A stretch of DNA of 9,963 nt from Actinomycetota bacterium (GTDB taxonomy: Bacteria > Actinomycetota > Humimicrobiia > Humimicrobiales > Humimicrobiaceae): the NCBI GenBank assembly GCA_018897225.1, contig JAHILC010000238.1, positions 1 to 9,963 on the forward strand, read 5' to 3'. The position numbers were made by a program, and so were the translations under genes. The notes beneath the pieces were generated by a model, which had not been told where the DNA came from, ran no database searches, and was given only the letters and a program-made list of their open reading frames with translations. Of the stretch, positions 1-5,262 are shown piece after piece (positions within the stretch are counted from its first letter, which is position 1; every line of letters begins with the position of its first letter).

Positions 1-773
1 TAGTTTCCAATACCAACATCAAATAAGTAAAATTTTTCAGCAATTATTAGTCGTCTGGTTTTTGAGCTTTTCCAGGAAGCAACTCTGAAACCAAGCATGG
101 TGCTTTCAAGTATATCAAAATATGGCCTGACGATTTTGCTACTTACACTAGTTTCTCTGGCAACATTATTATAATTAAGCAGCTCTCCAGAAGTTAATGC
201 AGCTATTCTTAAGAATTCACTAAATTGAGGGATTCTTTGAATTTGTGCCTCCTGGGCAATTTCTTCCTTTAAATAATCTGCCACATAAGATCTAATTAAA
301 TCTAACGGTTTTTCAGATAAAAAATGCGGGGGCAGCATACCCGAAACCATTATCTCTTCTAAGTTAATATTTCCAACCTCCATACACGAGAATGGTAAAA
401 GTTGATACCTTAAAGCTCTTCCTGCTAAAAGATTAGCGTGATTTCTTCTTAATTTTCTTGCACTGGAACCTGTCAGCAGGAAAGTTACTTTTTTATTTTC
501 AATCATCCAGTGTACTTCATCTAACAATATCGGTACTTTTTGAATTTCATCAATAACAATTAATTTTTGAGTGTTTTGAAATCTTTCTCTAAGTAAAGAA
601 GGCCTTGAAGCATATTCTGCAAAAACATCTGTTTGAAGTAAATCTATGAGTATAATTTTTTCAGGTTTGAAATTATGGTTTATCCAATAGCTTTTCCCTG
701 TTTTTCTGGCACCCCAGAGAAAAGAAGAATTTCTGGTATCAATATTTAAAAGTCTTTTGATATTTTGACTCAT
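1..773 (-). CDS. DUF4143-type AAA ATPase (3' end beyond the window)
   Basis: The frame is open from an ATG at 773 to the window edge, 257 codons without a stop, so the C-terminus is missing. A Walker A motif (GARKTGKS, about residues 20-27) follows a short N-terminal segment. A Walker B strand (KLIVIDEIQK) and a sensor-like strand with FLLTGSSARKL come next, in the order seen in AAA_14/DUF4143 ATPases. The remaining sequence (SYVADYLKEEI, then a winged-helix-like stretch and FYLFDVGIGN) matches the start of the DUF4143 part. These proteins are widespread and variable; most have no known substrate, and some have been proposed to be toxin-like or regulatory. The start at 773 is chosen because the promoter just upstream overlaps the only other in-frame ATG (803), and no Shine-Dalgarno precedes either codon. 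The gene is separated from the sugar operon and looks independent of it. The family call is firm; the cellular role is unknown. Confidence 0.85.
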   Translation of the reverse strand, partial: MSQNIKRLLNIDTRNSSFLWGARKTGKSYWINHNFKPEKIILIDLLQTDVFAEYASRPSLLRERFQNTQKLIVIDEIQKVPILLDEVHWMIENKKVTFLLTGSSARKLRRNHANLLAGRALRYQLLPFSCMEVGNINLEEIMVSGMLPPHFLSEKPLDLIRSYVADYLKEEIAQEAQIQRIPQFSEFLRIAALTSGELLNYNNVARETSVSSKIVRPYFDILESTMLGFRVASWKSSKTRRLIIAEKFYLFDVGIGN

Positions 774-1090
774 GTGGTAATTATATCTAGATAATTTTAC
801 CATGTAAAGTAAAAAAACTAATTTTAACGATTAAACAAAATCTTCAAATTAATCACCAATTCCTAATAACATATTCCCTCTCAGTTGTTATAAATTTTAA
901 ATAGTAGAGAATTTAATAATACAATATTATATCGGATGTAACTAATTTTAAATTAAAAAATTAAATTTCTTTTAACGGATCCTTTATTTTTTATACTTTA
1001 AATATCAGATCTGTATCAGATTATGGTGTTTATCTATGATTTGTATTTGGGAGATACGAGCAAGTTCTTATGAATTTAATTATGGAAATA
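774..1090. other. AT-rich intergenic gap of 317 bp
   Basis: This gap lies between the end of the broken reductase gene and the ATPase gene. Apart from the ATPase promoter it holds no open frame that resembles a protein, no RNA gene and no GC-rich hairpin followed by a T run on either strand. A direct repeat ATCAGAT occurs at 1004-1010 and 1015-1021, 11 bases apart, but it is too short to interpret. Confidence 0.6.
780..808 (-). promoter_or_regulatory. Promoter of the AAA ATPase gene, likely giving a leaderless mRNA
   Basis: On the minus strand TTTACA (803-808) and a perfect TATAAT (780-785) are separated by 17 bases, a sigma-70 type promoter with one mismatch to consensus. Only six bases lie between the -10 box and the ATG at 773, so transcription would be expected to start at or within a base or two of the A of that ATG. 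No ribosome binding site is present, which fits a leaderless transcript. Confidence 0.6.
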
Positions 1091-2243
1091 TTAATGCTTC
1101 CTGGTCTTAAGATTATCAAAAAAAACAATATTCTTTTTTATTATCTCAGGCACATCAAGATCAAATGGACATTTTTCCGAGCATTTGCCGCATTCCATAC
1201 ATTCTTTTGCAGTTTCCACTTTCTTATCAAGGCCAATTTTCCAGAAATCATCATGCGGGAACTGCTTGTAATAAACTTCAATGAAGTTCACATCAGTTAT
1301 TTCAATCCCTTTAGCTTCGCATGGCATGCAGTATCCGCACTGCCTGCAGAATTTATTTCCCAATTCCTCTGATATCTGCAAGATTTTTTTATTATCAGAA
1401 TCATTGGGCGTGTCCTCTCTACCTATATAAATTAAATTTTGTTTAAGTTCTTCTTTTGTCTGCATTCCTGCAACAGGTATAACTTCAGGATATAGCCGTA
1501 AAAATTTAAAACATAGTTCAATGTCTGATAACCTGCCGCCACCAAAAGGTTTCATCGCTAAAATCCCTATATTATTTTTAATAAATCTGTCATAAAGAGT
1601 TTTTTCAACATATTCTGTAGAAATAAAATTCAAGGGTACCATCACCACTGAAAAATCTTTAACTTCAAAAAACCTTCCGATCACTGCAGGATTATGGCAT
1701 GAAAAACCAATATGGTTTATTTTACCCTTATCCCTTTCTTTAATAACTGCATCTATCACCCCGAACTTGCTGATCTCTTCAAATTCACTGTCTTTTGAAA
1801 TACTGTGAAAAAGATAGACATCAATATAATCGGTCTTAAGTCTTTTTAAGCTTAAATCAAGATCTTTCAGGAATTCCTGTTTATTTCGGCTAATCGATTT
1901 TGAAATGATATGGACATTTTCCCTAATATTCTTTAATGCTTTTCCCAGTATCTCTTCACTTGTAAAATAAATATTTGCAGTATCTATTAAATTAATTCCA
2001 GATTGACAGGCAAGTCTTATTAAATCAATTGCATCCCTCTCATTTATTCTAGGAGCTTGTCTTAGAATGAAAATTCTTAAATTTAAAACACAATATACAG
2101 TATAAATAATATATCTTAATACTATATATAGTGTTAAAAAAAAATAAATTCACATTCTCGGACAAGCTCCTAGTTATTTGTATTGACCCAAAAGCAAGTT
2201 CTGAGACTTTTAACCCTGTTTTACCTAAAATTTTAAATCTCAT
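1091..2243 (-). pseudogene. Aldo/keto reductase with C-terminal 2x[4Fe-4S] domain, split by a miniature element
   Basis: Reading from the ATG at 2243 gives the typical N-terminus MRFKILGKTGLKVSELAFGS. After 24-25 residues the frame runs into the 117-bp element at 2053-2169. Removing the element and one CTAG copy (121 bases) restores one uninterrupted frame of 343 codons. The restored protein has the full AKR tetrad: Asp47 (INLIDTANIY), Tyr52, Lys75 (ISKS) and His106 (YLFHS). The C-terminus has two cysteine clusters (CRQCGYCMPC and CMECGKCSEKCPFD), as in ferredoxin-tailed AKRs. These are presumed NAD(P)H- or ferredoxin-linked cytoplasmic oxidoreductases of unknown substrate. No other disabling change is seen, so the insertion looks recent. 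An upstream in-frame ATG (2258, adding MSRIF) is possible, and neither start has a strong ribosome binding site. The downstream part (open frame from within the element to 1091) lacks the first strand and a good start codon, so a working product is unlikely. Confidence 0.88.
2053..2169. mobile_element. 117-bp MITE-like hairpin element with CTAG flanks
   Basis: The ends carry inverted repeats that are perfect for nine bases (GAGCTTGTC / GACAAGCTC), or 13 with the flanking CTAG copies at 2049-2052 and 2170-2173. The similarity continues inward: two 51-base arms match at 38 positions and surround a 15-base AT loop, so almost the whole element can fold into one hairpin. It has no coding capacity. 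Deleting it with one CTAG repairs the host reading frame exactly, which shows directly that it inserted and duplicated the target. Because CTAG is a palindrome, the junction can also be read as a TA duplication around a 119-bp element that begins GGAGC. The parent transposase is not in the window; IS630/Tc1-mariner-like (TA) or IS5-like (CTAG) families are guesses from target choice only. Confidence 0.88.
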
Positions 2244-2257
2244 GAAGATTCTCGACA

Positions 2258-2278
2258 TATTTTCATATTATGAAAATA
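2258..2278. promoter_or_regulatory. Perfect 9-bp inverted repeat upstream of the reductase gene
   Basis: TATTTTCAT (2258-2266) and ATGAAAATA (2270-2278) are exact inverted copies around a 3-base spacer, 15 bases upstream of the reductase ATG at 2243. The size, spacing and position suit an operator for a dimeric repressor, or an AT-rich hairpin. It also contains the stop codon of the small open frame at 2268-2444. No matching regulator gene is in the window. Confidence 0.4.
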
Positions 2279-2444
2279 CATTTTTTACCTTTTTACACTT
2301 GAATTTCTGACAATTAATTTTGGCAATAGGACTTTGCTTAATATCCTGTGCATCAATTTCACCACCCATATAATTATCAGTTGTAATATTTGTTATATTT
2401 AAAAAGGAAAGTTTTTCTTTATGTTTCTCTTGGACTTTAACCAT
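2268..2444 (-). CDS. 58-residue open frame, possible tail of a lost beta-helix (GH28-like) protein
   Basis: An ATG at 2444 opens 58 codons that end at a TAA in the inverted repeat, 17 bases after the bicupin stop codon. No convincing Shine-Dalgarno is present. The sequence contains NITNITTDNYMGGEI, then SPIAKI and CKKVKNVF. This rhythm of short Asn/Ile/Val strands, with an SPI-x-x-I turn, recalls the last coils of right-handed beta-helix proteins such as GH28 polygalacturonases. It has no catalytic part. It could be a degraded 3' fragment, a genuine small protein, or chance: a stop-free run of this length is unusual but possible in such AT-rich DNA. The similarity is an impression from pattern, not an alignment. 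Confidence 0.28.
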   Translation of the reverse strand: MVKVQEKHKEKLSFLNITNITTDNYMGGEIDAQDIKQSPIAKINCQKFKCKKVKNVFS

Positions 2445-2461
2445 CTTTTTTACACTTTTTA

Positions 2462-3379
2462 CTATATGCCGGGAGCAATAGAAAATATCGCCTTGACCAT
2501 ATGGTCAGTATAATTTATCAGCTGATACCCCGTCCCTTCAGGAATAAAAAACGCTTCGTACTTGTCTACATCATATGCCTGCAATGTATCAGTTAAAAAT
2601 ACTGTTATAGGCCCTATTTCAATATTCAGGCAGCAATCCCCTTTATGAGAATCTGGTTCTGAAGCTCTGCAGCCTATACCACCAGCTGGAAGGATAAACT
2701 CTCCCATATGGCAAAGGTCATTGGAGACAAAAAACTTGATCATCATTGGATACTCTGTGCCATGCACATTAAGGAGTTTTTTCTCTTCAGTTATATGATA
2801 GAACAGGATCGGATCTTTCCTGCATTCAGGTCCGGGTACAGGCCATCTTCCTATGTCGTCTGTAGTACCATGAATGTTCCATTGTTGTATTTGGGGATAA
2901 CTTTTTAGCCTTGAATTATATTTACCCTTATACATCTTCATGCTCTCACCTGCAAAATCCATGGGCGGTTCCTGGTCAAGCCAGATTTTTGGAGCAATAA
3001 TATATAGGACTTTCATTATACCCTGTCCAAAGTTATACCCCTTATGATAACCTCCCATTGGCAACAGTAGTGCCTCTCCTTCGTTGACATTTATAAACTC
3101 ACCCAGTACTGGATTGTGCTCGGTAAGCATACCTTCCATAATATAATATACTTCATCGCCTGCATGTAAATCTGGAGGATTATAGGTGCCTCCGGGTCCA
3201 AGCTGCCAGGTCCCCACTGTCAACTTATCGGTGCTTACAAACAACTGGTTTAAATCACTGAAGTGTGCAACTTCTGCTGGATAAATGAAATTTTTAATCA
3301 AGTCCCCTCTTATGTGTATCGGCCTTTTTTTATCCGGTGGAAAGGGATAGCTTCCGAAAGTGAATTCCTGCTCAGACAT
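2462..3379 (-). CDS. Bicupin protein, 305 aa, function unknown
   Basis: The protein has two cupin folds in tandem. The first (about residues 55-130) has PPDLHAGDEVYYIMEG, giving His72 and Glu76, and LPMGGYHKGYN with His112. Asp70 sits where the first His of the usual HxH would be, so a metal site is plausible. The second (about 212-303) keeps the cupin outline (SHKGDCCLNIEIG, EAFFIPEGTGYQLIN) but has Tyr285 in place of the late His, so it looks structural. No signal peptide or membrane segment is visible, so it is cytoplasmic. The start at 3379 follows a near-perfect AAGGAGGA (3383-3390). It lies downstream of the sugar-acid operon and may be co-transcribed across the truncated cyclase. Isomerases, dioxygenases and sugar-binding proteins share this fold, so the reaction cannot be named; action on a sugar or sugar acid is inferred from its neighbours. 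Confidence 0.85.
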   Translation of the reverse strand: MSEQEFTFGSYPFPPDKKRPIHIRGDLIKNFIYPAEVAHFSDLNQLFVSTDKLTVGTWQLGPGGTYNPPDLHAGDEVYYIMEGMLTEHNPVLGEFINVNEGEALLLPMGGYHKGYNFGQGIMKVLYIIAPKIWLDQEPPMDFAGESMKMYKGKYNSRLKSYPQIQQWNIHGTTDDIGRWPVPGPECRKDPILFYHITEEKKLLNVHGTEYPMMIKFFVSNDLCHMGEFILPAGGIGCRASEPDSHKGDCCLNIEIGPITVFLTDTLQAYDVDKYEAFFIPEGTGYQLINYTDHMVKAIFSIAPGI

Positions 3380-3382
3380 TTT

Positions 3383-3390
3383 TCCTCCTT
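3383..3390 (-). promoter_or_regulatory. Strong ribosome binding site of the bicupin gene
   Basis: AAGGAGGA on the minus strand ends three bases before the ATG at 3379. It fixes this start and shows the bicupin has its own translation signal despite the broken gene upstream. Confidence 0.8.
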
Positions 3391-3446
3391 TTTATCATTA
3401 ATACCAATAATAAATATTTTTAAAACGGTGTATAAACTTAAGAAGC

Positions 3447-3629
3447 TCATCCATCTATTAGGTGAAGGGGCACATCGACATGGGTCCCGCTGTGAGTCCC
3501 CATACAAAGGGAAAGGACATTACAGCCTTTGTCTTTATACTCAATCTTCGGGGAAATATTGACTGTCGGATCCCCCGGATAGGTTGGTAATTCATTGCTT
3601 ATTTTTAAGCTCAAATCATAAATCTTAAT
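3447..3629 (-). pseudogene. Truncated cyclase-family (PF04199) gene, first 60 codons only
   Basis: Right after the aldolase gene, in a different frame, the sequence reads (I/M)KIYDLSLKISNELPTYPGD and later MGTHSGTHVDVPLHLIDG, then TGA. The DLS...YPGDP opening and the HxGTHxDxPxH metal motif (His46, His50, Asp52, His56 of the fragment) are diagnostic of the cyclase family, which includes kynurenine formamidase-like Zn/Mn hydrolases of about 210 residues. Only the N-terminal quarter remains. After the stop another frame shows DELLKFI, resembling the family's next block (DE-x-x-L-x-x-FIG), so a small indel followed by loss of the rest is likely. AGGAGG inside the aldolase 3' end (3635-3640) is spaced five bases from an ATT codon at 3629, where the family normally has ATG; this ATT overlaps the aldolase stop codon. 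It was probably translationally coupled to the aldolase and may have been a lactone or amide hydrolase of the pathway. Confidence 0.8.
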
Positions 3630-4218
3630 TTTGTCCTCCTTTTATCTGTTCAGCAATAAAAGCAACTCTTGCTGTCTCTTCTACAAGCTCGGCAATATCA
3701 AAACAGCCAGCAAAGCCCTTATCCCAGGCAAGCAGGCCATGTGCTTCCAGTGTGATGGCTTTAACATATTCCGGATTATCTTTGACACATTCCTCTACAG
3801 CGCGTGCAAGCTCTTCAGAACCTGGATCTGCATAACCTATTAACGGGACTTTTTTTAATTTCAACCTGGAAGACGCTGTGAGGATAGGTACAGTTTTTTC
3901 CCTTATTGAATAAGCAGTACAATAACTCGGGTGAACATGGATCACACAATCAATATCCGGTCTGTTCTTATATATTGCTATATGCAAAGAGGTTTCCTTT
4001 GAAGGTTTTTGGCCTTCCTGTCCTTCTATTATTTTACCGTTTTCATCGACTATTATTATATCGGATCCTGTTACATCCCTTAAAGATTTACCTCCTGCTG
4101 TTATTAAAAACAAATCCTTATGTTTTGCACTGACATTGCCACCAGCTGCACCAACCAAACCCCTTTGATAGGCCAGATTTGAATATTTAGCTATTTCCTT
4201 TTTTAAATCTTCAAGCAT
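3625..4218 (-). CDS. Class II aldolase/decarboxylase (OtnC / fuculose-phosphate aldolase type)
   Basis: The 197-residue protein carries the class II aldolase signature: GGNVSAK (26-32), the phosphate-binding AGGKS region (41-45), PSKETSLH with catalytic Glu75, and zinc ligands His94 and His96 (VIHVHPSY) and His160 (EAHGLLAWDKG). Known members cleave or decarboxylate phosphorylated sugars with Zn. OtnC decarboxylates 3-oxo-4-phosphotetronate to dihydroxyacetone phosphate, while FucA cleaves L-fuculose 1-phosphate. PSKE and the HLAIY-like stretch after it resemble OtnC, but the C-terminal half is nearer to FucA-like proteins, so the substrate is open. The start is placed at ATG 4218 rather than GTG 4227, because TTGGAG (4227-4232) is correctly spaced only for 4218. 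The gap to the pdxA2-like stop is five bases, showing tight coupling. Having both this enzyme and PdxA2, which also releases CO2, suggests either two C4 acid routes or a different substrate. Confidence 0.85.
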   Translation of the reverse strand: MLEDLKKEIAKYSNLAYQRGLVGAAGGNVSAKHKDLFLITAGGKSLRDVTGSDIIIVDENGKIIEGQEGQKPSKETSLHIAIYKNRPDIDCVIHVHPSYCTAYSIREKTVPILTASSRLKLKKVPLIGYADPGSEELARAVEECVKDNPEYVKAITLEAHGLLAWDKGFAGCFDIAELVEETARVAFIAEQIKGGQN

Positions 4219-4223
4219 TACAT

Positions 4224-5222
4224 TCACTCCAATCTTTTTGCTCCAAGTTCAGCAGCAAGTTCTATGGCTTTTACAAGATTAGTCTCATCTGCAATGTTTT
4301 TTCCTGCAATATCAAATGCTGTACCATGACCGGTCGAGGTTCTTATAATTGGCAATCCGGCAAGTAGGGTCACAACACTGCCAAAACCAAGCAGTTTCAT
4401 AGCCATGTTTGCCTGGTCATGATACATGGCAATAACCAGATCATATTCACCATTTTTAGCCTTTACAAAAACAATATCTGCAGGCACAGGTCCGACAACA
4501 TTTATTCCCATTTCTTTTGCCTTTTCAATTGCAGGGATAACATAATCCAGTTCTTCTCTTCCAAAAAGCCCGCCTTCTCCAGCATGAGGATTTAAGGCTG
4601 ATACTGCTATAACCGGATTTTTTAAATCAAAAAATTTTAGACCTTCTCTTGATAATATTATTTTCTTTAAAACGCCATTATAGGTGACCCTGTCGCATGC
4701 CTCCCTCAGCGACATATGTGTGCTGTACATCATAATCCTTAAATGGTCTAGGATTAGTATCATACCGTAATTTTTTGATCCTGAAAGCTCACCCAATATT
4801 TCTGTCTGGCCTTCATAATTAAAACCTGCGGCTCTCATGGAAGCCTTGTTTAAAGGTGCAGATACTATTGCGTCAATTATATGATCCAGAGCCATTTTTC
4901 CAGCTTCCTCTGTGTACATCACTGCTGCCTTACCGCAATTGATGCTTATCTCACCAAATTTCAAATTATTCAGATCGATGTCTTTATAATCAAAAACATC
5001 TACTACACCATACCGGCATTTTAAATCTTTTATATCGGCCACTGAATTTATATCAATACCCAGACCGCATATGCTTATTATTTGCCTCAAGACACCGGCA
5101 TCACCTAAAACAAACGGCCTGCAAACCTGGAAGATCGAAGCATTTTTTAGTGCTTTACAGGTTATCTCCGGTCCTATACCAGCAGCATCCCCCATCGTAA
5201 TTCCGATAATCGGTTTTTTCAT
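4224..5222 (-). CDS. pdxA2: PdxA2-type 4-phospho-tetronate dehydrogenase (decarboxylating)
   Basis: The 332-residue protein starts with the PdxA signature PIIGITMGDAAGIGPEI. It has the three metal-ligand histidines: His169 (YSTHMSL), His213 (NPHAGEGG) and His268 (MYHDQ), followed by GLPIIRTSTGHGTAFDIAG. PdxA proper oxidises 4-phosphohydroxy-L-threonine in vitamin B6 synthesis. PdxA2 paralogues beside DUF1537 kinases oxidise and decarboxylate 4-phospho-D-threonate or -D-erythronate to dihydroxyacetone phosphate with NAD. The second role is favoured because the kinase is the gene directly upstream and no B6 genes are near. Two residues that contact substrate in E. coli PdxA (His136 and Asn283, recalled from memory) align with Gln139 (EGQTE) and Thr285 here, consistent with a changed substrate. 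AAGGA sits five bases before the ATG. The gap to the kinase stop is 40 bases. Confidence 0.85.
   Translation of the reverse strand: MKKPIIGITMGDAAGIGPEITCKALKNASIFQVCRPFVLGDAGVLRQIISICGLGIDINSVADIKDLKCRYGVVDVFDYKDIDLNNLKFGEISINCGKAAVMYTEEAGKMALDHIIDAIVSAPLNKASMRAAGFNYEGQTEILGELSGSKNYGMILILDHLRIMMYSTHMSLREACDRVTYNGVLKKIILSREGLKFFDLKNPVIAVSALNPHAGEGGLFGREELDYVIPAIEKAKEMGINVVGPVPADIVFVKAKNGEYDLVIAMYHDQANMAMKLLGFGSVVTLLAGLPIIRTSTGHGTAFDIAGKNIADETNLVKAIELAAELGAKRLE
4227..4232 (-). promoter_or_regulatory. Ribosome binding site that fixes the aldolase start
   Basis: TTGGAG lies in the last codons of the pdxA2-like gene, eight bases before ATG 4218. The alternative GTG at 4227 overlaps this site and so could not use it. 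Confidence 0.65.
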
Positions 5223-5262
5223 ATATCCTTACCTTTAAATATTTAATATTAAAATCATCAAG

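Noticed and set aside
801..803. The upstream in-frame ATG at 803 as the ATPase start.
   Set aside because: It overlaps the -35 box of the best promoter and has no ribosome binding site.
1004..1021. The direct repeat ATCAGAT with an 11-base period as a binding site.
   Set aside because: There are only two 7-base copies, and the site is about 200 bases from the ATPase promoter; chance is a fair explanation.
1091..1759. A separate 222-residue ferredoxin-type protein starting at GTG 1759.
   Set aside because: Upstream in the same frame lies conserved AKR sequence with Asp47, Tyr52, Lys75 and His106, so this is only the 3' part of the split reductase.
2049..2173. The large hairpin as a transcription terminator or attenuator.
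   Set aside because: It sits inside a coding frame that is restored exactly when 121 bases are removed, which identifies an insertion; its ends are not a GC stem followed by a T run.
4225..4227. GTG at 4227 as the aldolase start, overlapping the pdxA2 stop by four bases.
   Set aside because: The only Shine-Dalgarno (TTGGAG) overlaps this GTG and is correctly spaced for ATG 4218; homologues begin near MLEDL.
5242..5253. The AT palindrome TTTAATATTAAA between the kinase and pdxA2 genes as an operator.
   Set aside because: It is made only of A and T in an AT-rich spacer inside an operon, so it is likely to arise by chance.
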